Shown here in pieces: positions 20,158 through 27,466 of a stretch of DNA of 30,703 nt; within the stretch, counting starts at the first letter, position 1; each line of letters begins with the position of its first letter. Under the pieces are notes generated by a model that saw nothing but the letters and a program-made list of their open reading frames with translations, was not told where the DNA came from and did not search any database. The position numbers and the translations under genes are program-made. Origin of the DNA: a virus; the IMG/VR virus record IMGVR_UViG_3300043438_000156, positions 1-30,703 of that record; one strand, given 5' to 3'.

Positions 20158-20415
20158 TATATGCTCGGGGTTGACGCAGTCAAGATGACCGCAGTTCCGA
20201 ATCCCGGAAAGAACTGGAAGCCCTTCAAAGATTGGCTTGGAAAGAGTTTCAGCGTCGAAGTCGCCTTGCCACGGAAGACACTTGGTATTCCCATACTTGA
20301 CAATGAGCGACTGGCCCATTCGACAATCGGCGCACCGGACGCCCGTCTTAGGTTCGTCCATTTTGACGCGCCAAATATGCCCGCAACGGTTACATATCGC
20401 TTCATTCTCTTCCAC
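20146..20415 (-). CDS. Zinc-ribbon / degenerate HNH-like protein B
   Basis: An 89-residue paralog of the protein at 14623-14976: CNRCG (8-12), CADCRMG (28-34), 'VKYGNTKCLPWQGDFD' and 'IRNCGHLDCVNPEHI' occur in the same order. The ending matches the tail of HNH nucleases. The start is GTG 20415; an ATG at 20420 is in another frame and gives no motif. Likely DNA-binding; nuclease activity uncertain. Confidence 0.65.
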   Translation of the reverse strand: MEENEAICNRCGHIWRVKMDEPKTGVRCADCRMGQSLIVKYGNTKCLPWQGDFDAETLSKPIFEGLPVLSGIRNCGHLDCVNPEHIKKS

Positions 20416-20427
20416 CGCATTAGAGTA

Positions 20428-20790
20428 TCAGCCCTTGATTAGTCCGGCTTGAATAGCGGCGTTCCGACAACACGGGTCGCAGGTCAGAAGTCCGATTCCG
20501 TGAGCGCATTTCGGTTGCGGGGTTCCCTTGCGTTCTTCGGTGTACGAAGTCGCTCGGGTTTGTTCGGCCTTTCTTTTCTCCTTGATTCGGAGCGAATGCG
20601 CGATTACGTGCTTGGCTTCTACGTAGCTAATCGAGCTGTCCCGCTGCGCTTCGATTACCGCAGTCTTAGCTTCGGCGAAATCTAGGTAGCCGATTAGGTC
20701 AAACCAAACCTGAAGTTTCTCAGCGGTCAGTTGTCGGTTGTCGATTGCGCTTAGGTATTCCATTAGCTCTTTGAGTTCGTTCTTAGTCAT
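20428..20790 (-). CDS. Helicase-loader-like protein
   Basis: A 120-residue protein starting at ATG 20790, which overlaps the end of the replication initiator gene. The N-terminal helical domain ('LSAIDNRQLTAEKLQVWFDLIGYLDFAEAK', with the anchor IDNRQ and W35) follows a pattern common in phage helicase loaders and pre-primosome proteins. 'YVEAKHVIAH' follows, then a basic linker and a C-terminal Cys group (CAHGIG, CDPCC) that may bind zinc. No helicase is encoded, so it would have to recruit the host's DnaB. Confidence 0.65.
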   Translation of the reverse strand: MTKNELKELMEYLSAIDNRQLTAEKLQVWFDLIGYLDFAEAKTAVIEAQRDSSISYVEAKHVIAHSLRIKEKRKAEQTRATSYTEERKGTPQPKCAHGIGLLTCDPCCRNAAIQAGLIKG

Positions 20791-21454
20791 TTGCCCATTC
20801 TTCCAAAGCCTTAGAGTCTGTTGTCTTGCGTTTCGGTAGTGGCCCATTCGCCCAAGCTTCAGCATTCAACCACGTAGCCGGGTTCTTTATGAATTGCTTC
20901 TCGGGTAGATTCGGGTCTTCAGCGTAAGCCTTAGCTCCAGCGATTACAACGGCTGGGTCTTGATTCTTGATTGCCCGTCTGAATGCCCGTAGAGCTGCGC
21001 CCTTGTCTACCTTCTTCGGATAGCTTTCCCAGAAAGAATCAAATTCTGAATCGCTATATATTCTCTCGTTATTCTTTAAGTTGTTCTTCTTTAAGATGTT
21101 GTTCTTATGTAGCGGATTGTCCTGCGTAGGCTTATCCAACGTAGGTTCGCCCGACGGGTCTTGGGTTGTGTAGGTGTATCCGCCCAGATAACCTTTTTCG
21201 TTTCTCTCCCGGTCTTCGGAGCGCATTAGATACCCAGCTTCGAGCAGTTCGTTTATCAGCGTCCGGATTGCGTCGCGTCCAACTCCATTAGCGAAGGCTA
21301 GGTTTTCTTGACTGATTCTCCAACCCGGAGCGTGAGAAAGAAGCTGGGCTAGAAGTCCTTTAGCTCCGAGCGAGATTCTAGAGTCGCGCAACCAATCGTT
21401 CGGTATCTGCGTGAAGTGGTCGTCGAATGAGTGGTGTCCCCGAATCAGCGGCAT
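20783..21454 (-). CDS. Replication initiator-like winged-helix protein
   Basis: A 223-residue protein. Residues 10-95 form a winged helix ('FTQIPNDWLRDSRISLGAKGLLAQLLSH', 'ISQENLAFANGVGRDAIRTLINELLEAGYL', both abbreviated), the common N-terminus of phage replication initiators. A low-complexity Asn/Lys linker follows (115-132). The C-terminal domain contains FWESYPKKVDKGAALRAFRR and 'FIKNPATWLNAEAW', a module often found in phage primosome proteins. It is translationally coupled to the helicase-loader-like gene. It probably binds the origin; a site is not known. Confidence 0.8.
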   Translation of the reverse strand: MPLIRGHHSFDDHFTQIPNDWLRDSRISLGAKGLLAQLLSHAPGWRISQENLAFANGVGRDAIRTLINELLEAGYLMRSEDRERNEKGYLGGYTYTTQDPSGEPTLDKPTQDNPLHKNNILKKNNLKNNERIYSDSEFDSFWESYPKKVDKGAALRAFRRAIKNQDPAVVIAGAKAYAEDPNLPEKQFIKNPATWLNAEAWANGPLPKRKTTDSKALEEWAND

Positions 21455-21873
21455 TAGTTCCCTTTCTTAGCTAGTCCGATACTAGCCAACAAATCAGCCA
21501 GCGGAATCAGTCGGCCGATTGAAGCCTTGGTTGCCTTTGACGCAATTGGTTGTCTAGCTTCTCGGGGGTTCGTGTTGCTTATGAATTGCTTTAGGACGCT
21601 GGTTTTGACCATTACGAATCCTTCCCCGAGCGGTGAGCCAAAGCAATAGTATTCAGCTTCACTTACGTTTATGCCCGATTGCTTCTTATCCGAAGCGTCC
21701 GGTTCCGAATACTGCCACGTTTCAACGTAGACGTTTCCCGTTTCGTTTACTCGATAATCAGTTTTGACTTCTATCTTCTTGCCGATTAGGTCAGCCAAAA
21801 AAGTTTCGACAAGCTCTTCCCCGATTCGTCCCCGTGTAAAGTCCACGTCAAAGCGTGGTTCGTATCCAGCCAT
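21454..21873 (-). CDS. PD-(D/E)XK-like nuclease
   Basis: A 139-residue protein whose first 55 residues show a restriction-nuclease-like core: GEELVETFL (18-26), KIEVKTDYR (33-41, with E35-x-K37 as the catalytic strand) and 'TGNVYVETW' (45-53). The later part is less distinctive. The fold is common in phage resolvases and end-processing nucleases. The ATG is preceded by AAAGGAAAAA, and the stop overlaps the replication initiator start (TAATG). Confidence 0.65.
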   Translation of the reverse strand: MAGYEPRFDVDFTRGRIGEELVETFLADLIGKKIEVKTDYRVNETGNVYVETWQYSEPDASDKKQSGINVSEAEYYCFGSPLGEGFVMVKTSVLKQFISNTNPREARQPIASKATKASIGRLIPLADLLASIGLAKKGN

Positions 21874-21882
21874 TTTTTCCTT

Positions 21883-22212
21883 TCAGTCTGGTTGGTTCGT
21901 TGGAACCTTTCCAAAATTATCGTCTAGCAAGTGCCAGCCGTCCCAGAGGCGCACCGGAGTTTCTGCCGGGTCTTGATGTGAGTAGAGTTTCCAACCTAGA
22001 GTTCGTGCCTTGGCTGCGAAGCCTGATTGCGATTCCATTAGCCCATTTGAGTAAGAACAAAAAGCAATTATGTTCGACGGACGATTCCGTTCTTTGCTTC
22101 CACCCATTCCGCGATTAGCTCGGTGTTGCGGAATAAGTTCTGGCCCAGTTGAACCGCAACAAGGACAAGCCTTATCTCGGTCTAAGTATTTTTGAAACTC
22201 TTTTTTATTCAT
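21883..22212 (-). CDS. HNH-like nuclease protein
   Basis: A protein of about 109 residues (114 if the in-frame ATG at 22227 is used). ATG 22212 is preferred because it lies at the stop of the upstream gene. Zinc knuckle CPCCG, then 'LIPQHRANRGMGGSKERNRPSN' (key residues QHR, RGMGG, SN) and CSYSNGLMES. The pattern is a known phage HNH variant. The C-terminal part is of unknown role. Confidence 0.65.
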   Translation of the reverse strand: MNKKEFQKYLDRDKACPCCGSTGPELIPQHRANRGMGGSKERNRPSNIIAFCSYSNGLMESQSGFAAKARTLGWKLYSHQDPAETPVRLWDGWHLLDDNFGKVPTNQPD

Positions 22213-22438
22213 CTTCCCACGGGTCATATTTCTTCGCGGGTAGGTCTAAGCCCGTCCCGGAATAGTCTGCGGAGAATCCGATTGTTGAAGAGCTGTCCGT
22301 ATCTCTGAAATTGAGAATCTCTTCTTGGGTTGGAGCCGGGCACGAATGACGACGAATCCAATTCTTGTAAAGCTGAGTAGCTTCGTCCCCGGACGCTTGA
22401 AAACTTGCGCCACAAGAACACTTTTCCCGTATCTTCAT
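22205..22438 (-). CDS. Small zinc-binding protein (77 aa)
   Basis: A 77-residue protein with CSCG (7-10) and 'WIRRHSCP' (27-34), the spacing of a small zinc-binding or treble-clef-like unit. The C-terminal half is polar and acidic. It overlaps the HNH-like gene at its end. Unknown function. Confidence 0.6.
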   Translation of the reverse strand: MKIREKCSCGASFQASGDEATQLYKNWIRRHSCPAPTQEEILNFRDTDSSSTIGFSADYSGTGLDLPAKKYDPWEDE

Positions 22439-22464
22439 AAGCCGCCACTCTCCCGCCCATTAGT

Positions 22465-22794
22465 CTAGCTCCGCCATTGGAGTTCTACATTACGGCTAAT
22501 AACGGCGGTCATTGTGGCCGTATCGGATAGGACTTTCATCTTCATTTTTACCCGATTGAACTCCGCCCGGGCTAGGTCTGCCTTTAGCTTTTCGTCTACC
22601 GCTTGGAGTTTTGCCACGGCTTGACGGTCTGCTACCGTCCCTTGACTATTCAAGAAGGATAGAGAAACGGACTTGTCATAAGTTGCCTCAGCGTCCGCTA
22701 GTTTCACTTCTGCGTCATAGAGAGCCGAAGCACCTTTTTCCATTTCCTTGCTTATCCGTTGAAGCTCTTCGACGATTTGACCGGGGGTTTCCAT
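22465..22794 (-). CDS. Coiled-coil protein next to annealase (109 aa)
   Basis: A 109-residue, almost wholly helical protein with charged heptads ('IVEELQRISKEMEKGASALYD', 'LQAVDEKLKADLARAEFNRV', abbreviated). The start ATG 22794 overlaps the stop of the annealing-protein gene (TAATG). Small helical partners are common beside phage recombinases. No family recognised. Confidence 0.6.
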   Translation of the reverse strand: METPGQIVEELQRISKEMEKGASALYDAEVKLADAEATYDKSVSLSFLNSQGTVADRQAVAKLQAVDEKLKADLARAEFNRVKMKMKVLSDTATMTAVISRNVELQWRS

Positions 22795-23306
22795 TAGGCC
22801 AACCTTTCCGCCATAGTCTTTATGGCTTCGAGAATCCCAGCGTCGGCCTTAGCAGTCTTCGCTTCGGAATAGAGCAGTCGCAACTTGTCGATATCTTTAG
22901 CACTAGTTAGTTCGCCAGCTTCGTAAAGCCACGCGCGAACTGGAAGTTTTGGAGTCTGTCCGCGAGCAACCTTTTCCATTTCTTGTTTCGACGGGCCTTT
23001 GGAACCGCCTAATGCCCACCTAAGACTTCTACCAAGAGCGGAGGTACACGCGTTTTCTAGCGCGGAAGTTTTGTTAGCCATTCCAACGCCGTCTACTTCA
23101 AAAGCCCATTCAGTAGCTTTTGGTAGTTCGCGCTCTTGGTCTTCAGCATTTAGATAAACCCTAGCTTCGACAACCCAAGTTCCAACAGCGCGGTCTTGCG
23201 GTGTGGTGTGATTGACAATTACGCACCTGATATCTGGATACTCCGCTATTGCCCTTGCGTGTCTTTCCTCGACTGTTTCGTACTCGTTTAGATTGAATTG
23301 TGCCAT
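22794..23306 (-). CDS. ERF-like single-strand annealing protein
   Basis: A 170-residue protein. The diagnostic segment is NKTSALENACTSALGRSLRW (78-97), close to the ALE-x-A-x-TSA-x-GRAL block of ERF-type annealing proteins. Before it lies a beta-rich part ('RCVIVNHTT', 'GTWVVEARVYLN'); after it a linker and a C-terminal helical domain (ELTSAKDIDKLRLLYSEAK). Together with the adjacent YqaJ exonuclease it forms an exonuclease-annealase pair for recombination. The assignment is moderate because ERF proteins diverge widely. Confidence 0.65.
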   Translation of the reverse strand: MAQFNLNEYETVEERHARAIAEYPDIRCVIVNHTTPQDRAVGTWVVEARVYLNAEDQERELPKATEWAFEVDGVGMANKTSALENACTSALGRSLRWALGGSKGPSKQEMEKVARGQTPKLPVRAWLYEAGELTSAKDIDKLRLLYSEAKTAKADAGILEAIKTMAERLA

Positions 23307-24191
23307 TTACTTTTTTCCTTTCTCGTGATGTAAGTAAGGGTTTCCCATTCCCCGGGCGCGCAAGCTAATCGCGTGTTCGCCGTAGACGATTCCCTTTTTC
23401 TTTCCGCCCATAGCCGATAGGACTCGACTCTTCAGTTCGGTAAGTTTCTTTTCTGCTTCTTCGAATTGACTTAGAGCAATAAAGTAGTGAACGCCTAGTT
23501 CGTCTAAGTGTTCTTCTCCGTCTTCGATTTTAGGATTCATAGCCCGGATAGTTTCGAAGGTTGAATTGCTTCCGTCCCAGTCCGGCATTTTGTTGTTTAG
23601 AACTGATTCCCTGAAGCGGTAAGCGGCAGCGATTAGGGAAGTCGCTTCGAATGAATCCCACTCGACTTCGAATTCCTGATAGCTGGAACCTGCTAAAGCA
23701 ACAAGAACCGCTTCTTGAATTGCGAAGACGTTCATATACCAAAGAACCTGCGCCCGGTAGTGTTGCGGAACTTCGCTCCAGTAATCGCGCGAGAACTTGA
23801 CTTCGATAATGCCCCAAGTTCCGTCCGGCTTGCGATAGAGCGCGTCCGGGTTAGCTCGTTGCCAACTGAATTCTTTATGCGCCCAAGTTCCGGTGGTGAA
23901 GATTTCGTAGTCCGGGTGTTCTTCAGCGAAGATTTCTAGGATTGGAGTTTCTAACTTGTTGCCTAGACGCATAGACATATTTGGTTCTATGTCGTCCGCG
24001 ATTTGTTTAGTCTTCTTTGCCCATTTCGTTATCTGAGATTCCCACGGAGAAAGTCCGGCGATTGCTCCGATATCGGAACCACCCACGGCTGCGTCTTCGT
24101 TTCTTAGTTCGTGCCACTCAGGGGAACCAGATTCGAAGTCGCCTAAGAATACTGCGTCCCCTAATTCCTTTAGTTCTAGCTTGCTAATCAT
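23307..24191 (-). CDS. YqaJ-type (lambda exonuclease-like) recombinase nuclease
   Basis: A 294-residue PD-(D/E)XK exonuclease. Features: WHELRNEDAAVGGSDIGAI (26-44, the YqaJ signature), E81, D116 in NPDAL, the catalytic E130-V-K132 and Q148 in YRAQVL. The C-terminal third is helical with a basic tail. It would resect double-stranded DNA to give 3' overhangs for the annealing protein encoded next. It starts the minus-strand early operon, with AAAGGAAAA before ATG 24191, and diverges from the WhiB-like gene. Confidence 0.92.
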   Translation of the reverse strand: MISKLELKELGDAVFLGDFESGSPEWHELRNEDAAVGGSDIGAIAGLSPWESQITKWAKKTKQIADDIEPNMSMRLGNKLETPILEIFAEEHPDYEIFTTGTWAHKEFSWQRANPDALYRKPDGTWGIIEVKFSRDYWSEVPQHYRAQVLWYMNVFAIQEAVLVALAGSSYQEFEVEWDSFEATSLIAAAYRFRESVLNNKMPDWDGSNSTFETIRAMNPKIEDGEEHLDELGVHYFIALSQFEEAEKKLTELKSRVLSAMGGKKKGIVYGEHAISLRARGMGNPYLHHEKGKK

Positions 24192-24240
24192 TTTTTCCTT
24201 TCGTGCTATTTTCGGTCTAACTTTCCGATAAGGTCAGACT
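24192..24240. promoter_or_regulatory. Divergent promoter/operator region
   Basis: The 49 bases between the minus-strand exonuclease gene and the plus-strand whiB-like gene must serve both. GTCTAAC (24215-24221) and GTCAGAC (24233-24239) form an imperfect inverted repeat around 11 bases, a plausible operator. No strong -35/-10 pair is visible on either strand; promoters may overlap the coding ends. Confidence 0.45.
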
Positions 24241-24522
24241 ATGACTACCCTACGACAATTATTGGGAATTGAGCGCAATTACCTAGAACTTCACGAAGCG
24301 ATTAGGAAGGTCGGTTCCGTCGAGTGCGAAGAACTGCCCGACGTGTTCTTTGCCCAAGAAGCAAGCCAAATCAGCCAGAAATTGGTAGAAGAAATAGCCA
24401 AAGGTATCTGCCAGAATTGCCCGGTTAGGGTACAATGCCGGGACTATGCCAAGTCCACCCGGGTTGCGGGGATTTGGGGAGGCACTACTGAAGCGGAGCG
24501 TTACTCTTCGTCGGGGACGTAA
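24241..24522 (+). CDS. whiB: WhiB-like Fe-S transcription factor
   Basis: A 93-residue Wbl protein. Four cysteines that bind a [4Fe-4S] cluster lie at C29, C57, C60 and C66 (C-x2-C-x5-C core), followed by the G(I/V)WGG turn at 77-81 and a short C-terminus. The first spacing (27 residues) is a little longer than in many host proteins. Wbl proteins bind the principal sigma factor and alter transcription; phage TM4 WhiB blocks host WhiB2 function. This is the only plus-strand gene. Its last 22 bases overlap the convergent holin gene. It may control the phage switch or the host. Confidence 0.92.
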   Translation: MTTLRQLLGIERNYLELHEAIRKVGSVECEELPDVFFAQEASQISQKLVEEIAKGICQNCPVRVQCRDYAKSTRVAGIWGGTTEAERYSSSGT

Positions 24523-24686
24523 GTAATCGCTAGGGCCGAACCACCGATTGCTAGTAGAGCTGCGGCGACGTTTAGAATCTGCGCGCCTAGTTCGGTAGTG
24601 ATTGTTCCCAAGCTAATCAGTAGCGGGACGGTTGCGGCGACAATTCCATAAATCCATTTGCGGGTGTGCGGAGCTAGGTTGAACAT
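24501..24686 (-). CDS. Holin
   Basis: A 61-residue membrane protein: HTRKWIYGIVAATVPLLISL (7-26) with a first membrane segment, then a second (about 36-55, ILNVAAALLAIGGSALAI) and a charged end (YVPDEE). This is the typical actinophage holin pattern. It lies at the end of the lysis cassette and overlaps the whiB-like gene tail to tail. Confidence 0.7.
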   Translation of the reverse strand: MFNLAPHTRKWIYGIVAATVPLLISLGTITTELGAQILNVAAALLAIGGSALAITYVPDEE

Positions 24687-24958
24687 TATTCTTCTTCTTT
24701 CTTGTAGAGGTTCACGTCTTCAAAGGTAGCAGACGCGGTGTACGCGGTAAGAATAATCGAGATAAGAGCTACCCCGCCAATTACAAGCTGGACGGATACT
24801 TCCTTGTCAAAAAAGAAGGTTCCCATTCCGAAGATAATCATAACGAAGCCCAAGCGATAGCCACCATAGATTAGCTTCCGGCGATACTTCCAAGACGGGC
24901 CAGTTGTGTTTTCGCCTTCTTGTTCCCGAAGAAGCATTAGAGCGTCAAAGATTTTCAC
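24686..24958 (-). CDS. Second holin-like membrane protein (90 aa)
   Basis: A 90-residue protein with a charged N-terminus and two membrane segments (about 33-49, YRLGFVMIIFGMGTFFF, and 56-74, VQLVIGGVALISIILTAY), ending KKEEE. The start GTG 24958 overlaps the endolysin stop (GTGA). Lying between endolysin and holin, it may be a second holin or an antiholin. Confidence 0.6.
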   Translation of the reverse strand: MKIFDALMLLREQEGENTTGPSWKYRRKLIYGGYRLGFVMIIFGMGTFFFDKEVSVQLVIGGVALISIILTAYTASATFEDVNLYKKEEE

Positions 24959-25446
24959 TTTAGTTTGTCTAGAGCTATTTGGGTTTTTATGTAGCTAGTC
25001 GGTTCCGTGAAGCGAGTTCCGTTGTTTGTGTAGATATATCGCTTACCGCGCTGAATCTCGAAGTGAAGGTGTGGCCCGGTAGATTCTCCGGTGTTTCCAG
25101 ATTCGCCTAATTTCTCACCTTCGATAACTAAGTCCCCCACTTTTATTTCTGCGTCTTTGATAGAACCCTTTTTCAAATGGTAGTAAGACGAAGTAATCCA
25201 TTCCCCGTTTATCTTGTGGCTAAGTCGAACAATGTATCCAGCCCCGGCAGGTTCACCGTTAGGAAACTTGATACTTGAAGGCCCGGCGTAGATTACTTTT
25301 CCGTTAGCGATAGCTCGAACCGGACGACCAATTTCGACTGCGTAATCAACCCCGTTATGGTGGCGACGAACCTTGTCTATTGGGTGAATTCTCCAGCCAT
25401 AAGGCGAAGAGATTCTAGGCATTGGCTTATCAAAAGGAAAACGCAT
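24955..25446 (-). CDS. Endolysin, M23 metallopeptidase
   Basis: A 163-residue peptidoglycan endopeptidase of the LytM/M23 type. Zinc ligands H30 and D34 (HHNGVDYA), H90 (YYHL) and H126/H128 (GPHLHFEI) are all present, and the GxxG turns around 'SPYGWRIHP' are normal. There is no signal peptide and no cell-wall-binding domain, so export depends on the holins. It would cut peptide cross-links of the host wall. Confidence 0.92.
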   Translation of the reverse strand: MRFPFDKPMPRISSPYGWRIHPIDKVRRHHNGVDYAVEIGRPVRAIANGKVIYAGPSSIKFPNGEPAGAGYIVRLSHKINGEWITSSYYHLKKGSIKDAEIKVGDLVIEGEKLGESGNTGESTGPHLHFEIQRGKRYIYTNNGTRFTEPTSYIKTQIALDKLK

Positions 25447-25450
25447 AGTT

Positions 25451-25696
25451 CTATTTTACAATGAGCGAAAATAGAGCCGAAGCTAGTCCGGTGATTCCCG
25501 CGGCTAGTCCGGTGTAGGCAATCTTCTCAATCCACGCTAACCGCGCAAGCGTTAGTTCTACTTCCCGAAGACGGTTTGGAACCTGGTCTAAGTGGTCCAG
25601 CTTCTCTAGAATCTTGACAAGAGTTTCCCCATGCTCAAGTTGCTTGGCGTAAATTGCTTGCTGGGTAATGCGTACCCCAGTTGTTTCCTCAGCCAT
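25451..25696 (-). CDS. XhlA-like membrane-anchored lysis protein
   Basis: An 81-residue protein: a helical, charged N-terminal part ('KQLEHGETLVKILEKLDHLDQV') followed by one membrane helix (about 59-80, IAYTGLAAGITGLASALFSL). This resembles XhlA/hemolysin-type lysis proteins. It directly precedes the endolysin gene. Confidence 0.65.
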   Translation of the reverse strand: MAEETTGVRITQQAIYAKQLEHGETLVKILEKLDHLDQVPNRLREVELTLARLAWIEKIAYTGLAAGITGLASALFSLIVK

Positions 25697-25995
25697 TAGA
25701 TAGTGGTTTTTTCTAGCGGTGCAGTAAATCTGCCGTCAGGCAATAGGTAAGCGTTTGAGTTTATTGCTAGACAAAAGGCTAGAGCCTCAGCCTCAGTGAT
25801 GTTTGTAAAGTTCCAGGCTGTTAGCTGTGACTCGTCTTGTGGCTCTGTGACATAACCAAGGATAGTTCCGTTATCCTCAGCTTGCCCGGCGACCCAAGCA
25901 CCAGTAGCACCATAGCCAAGCTCTGCGATTTTGTCTTCTGGGCCAGTTCCGTATTTTGGGTTTGTAAAGTTTAGTTTCCAAGTCGCGTAATTCAC
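25696..25995 (-). CDS. Tail-region protein of unknown function (99 aa)
   Basis: A 99-residue protein beginning NYATWKLNFTNPKYGTGPED (start GTG 25995, overlapping the upstream TGA as GTGA). 'AEALAFCLAINSNAYLLPDGRF' follows. Proteins with this kind of opening recur near fibre genes in aquatic phages. It may be a short fibre or chaperone; I cannot assign a function. Confidence 0.55.
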   Translation of the reverse strand: MNYATWKLNFTNPKYGTGPEDKIAELGYGATGAWVAGQAEDNGTILGYVTEPQDESQLTAWNFTNITEAEALAFCLAINSNAYLLPDGRFTAPLEKTTI

Positions 25996-26516
25996 GATAG
26001 TTCCTTCTTTGTTTTTTCTACTTCAGCGACAAAGTTATCCAAGACACCTGCTTGCTCCATAGCTTCAATATGAGCGGCGTTCACCGATTGACCGCCCATA
26101 AGCATAGCCTTGGCATTGTTGGTTAGTCTTGCCTGCCAGTAATCAGGTTGCGCAATTTCTATTTCTTCGCGAGTAAATTTGTGTTCAAAGCTGTTCCAGA
26201 TATCTACTAGGTGAGCTAGTTCCCTTTCAGCTCCAATCATTGTAAATCTAGTTTGACTTAAACCAAGTTCCTTTTCTTGCGCCTTCAGCTCATCTATTTC
26301 GTCGCCAGTCGAACGGAGTTTGACTATTTTAGCTTCGGTCTTTTTGACCGCGATTTCTGCCAGCTTGTATTTGTAAATCATATCTTGTAGCTCAATGACA
26401 GTTTGGTAATACTTCATCTCAGGCGTTGCGTGTTGTCCTAAAACAAAACGCTCAATCTCAAAGCGTGAGCGTGGTTGCTGTATCTCAGCTATTGCCTTGT
26501 TAATTTCATCAAACAT
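25992..26516 (-). CDS. Helical fibre-associated protein (174 aa)
   Basis: A 174-residue helical protein. 'RFEIERFVLGQHATPEMKYYQ' (18-38, in part) and a coiled middle ('KKTEAKIVKLRSTGDEIDELK') precede 'EEIEIAQPDYWQARLTNNAK'. Relatives occur beside kelch-type fibres in pelagic phages, so a fibre-assembly or fibre-linked role is likely. Both ends overlap the neighbouring genes. Confidence 0.55.
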   Translation of the reverse strand: MFDEINKAIAEIQQPRSRFEIERFVLGQHATPEMKYYQTVIELQDMIYKYKLAEIAVKKTEAKIVKLRSTGDEIDELKAQEKELGLSQTRFTMIGAERELAHLVDIWNSFEHKFTREEIEIAQPDYWQARLTNNAKAMLMGGQSVNAAHIEAMEQAGVLDNFVAEVEKTKKELS

Positions 26517-27466
26517 TAGAGGATTCCGCTATCCGCATTAGCCGACAAGAGGTTTCTTGCCGAAGATAATCCAGTAGCTAATGTACTACGAGTATCAGAA
26601 GGAAAAGCAAACTTATTAACGGTTGTGACTAATGAAGATGATGTCTCTCCTCCACCAACATAACCAGCTACAAGAGCGTTTGACATACCTGCTAGCTGAC
26701 GAGTTGCTACGGATAAACCTGTCGCAAGTGTTGAACGAGTGTCTGAGGGAAAAGCAAACTTATCCACTCTTGTTTGCCTATTTCCGCCGACGTCGTTTCC
26801 GCCAGCAAAATACCCAGCGACCCCTTGGTTAGACATTCCAGCTAAGTTAGAAATAGCCGAAGTTAGGCCAGTTCCTAAAGATGTCCTAGTATCTCCGGGA
26901 AAAGCAAACTTGTTTATGGTAGCTGTAAGTCCAGCACCATTATCTCCACCCGCGTAGTATCCAGCGACCCCAGAGTTTGCCATAGCCCCAGAAGCAATCA
27001 CAGTTTCGCTAATGCCTGTTCCTAAAGTAGTTCTTGTATCCGCTGGAAACGCGAACTTATCCACCCTAGTAAGTCGAGAGCTATTTCCAAAACCACCCAA
27101 GAAGTATCCAGCAACTGCTGAATTAGCAAAAGCAGAAAGACCACGGCTGGCTTCTGAGAAAGCTGAGCTAATAGTGCTTCTTGTATCAGAGGGATAAGCA
27201 AACTTGTCTATTGAGTTGATATTAGAAGTGCTATTGCTTCCACCACCAAAATAACCAGCGACTCCGCTGTTAGCCATAGCAGCCCCGCTATCGGTGATTT
27301 GTGATAACCCTGTACCTAAAGTGGTGCGAGTGTCAGACGTAAAGGCAAACTTATCCACTGTTGTAACAAATGAGCCTGTATTACCACCGCCAAAATAACC
27401 AGCGATAGGGCCAAGAACCCCACCAGCCCCAGCAGCACTAAAAATACCTAACGCTGAGAGAGTCAT
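26516..27466 (-). CDS. Kelch-like repeat tail fibre (six blades)
   Basis: A 316-residue protein made almost wholly of six repeats of 48-50 residues. Each starts AGY-x-x-GG, continues with (V/I)(D/N)KFA(F/Y)-x-(S/A/G)DTR(T/S) and ends near (M/F)(A/S)N. This is a kelch-like beta-propeller, and six repeats would close one six-bladed ring. Such propellers serve as receptor-binding tips in pelagic phages. The repeats are also seen at DNA level (about 150-bp period). The first 18 residues are Ala/Gly-rich and may attach to the tail. Confidence 0.8.
   Translation of the reverse strand: MTLSALGIFSAAGAGGVLGPIAGYFGGGNTGSFVTTVDKFAFTSDTRTTLGTGLSQITDSGAAMANSGVAGYFGGGSNSTSNINSIDKFAYPSDTRSTISSAFSEASRGLSAFANSAVAGYFLGGFGNSSRLTRVDKFAFPADTRTTLGTGISETVIASGAMANSGVAGYYAGGDNGAGLTATINKFAFPGDTRTSLGTGLTSAISNLAGMSNQGVAGYFAGGNDVGGNRQTRVDKFAFPSDTRSTLATGLSVATRQLAGMSNALVAGYVGGGETSSSLVTTVNKFAFPSDTRSTLATGLSSARNLLSANADSGIL

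Noticed and set aside
20157-20420. 87-residue frame with an ATG start over zinc-ribbon protein B
   Set aside because: No motif; the alternative frame from GTG 20415 has the conserved zinc knuckles and a paralog.
22227-22460. 78-residue frame overlapping the small zinc-binding gene
   Set aside because: It has a basic, Arg-rich shadow composition, and the other frame carries the C-x-C and H-x-C pattern.
26516-27466. CRISPR array or DNA minisatellite
   Set aside because: The ~150-bp repeats are imperfect, in frame and encode kelch-like blades; there are no spacers.
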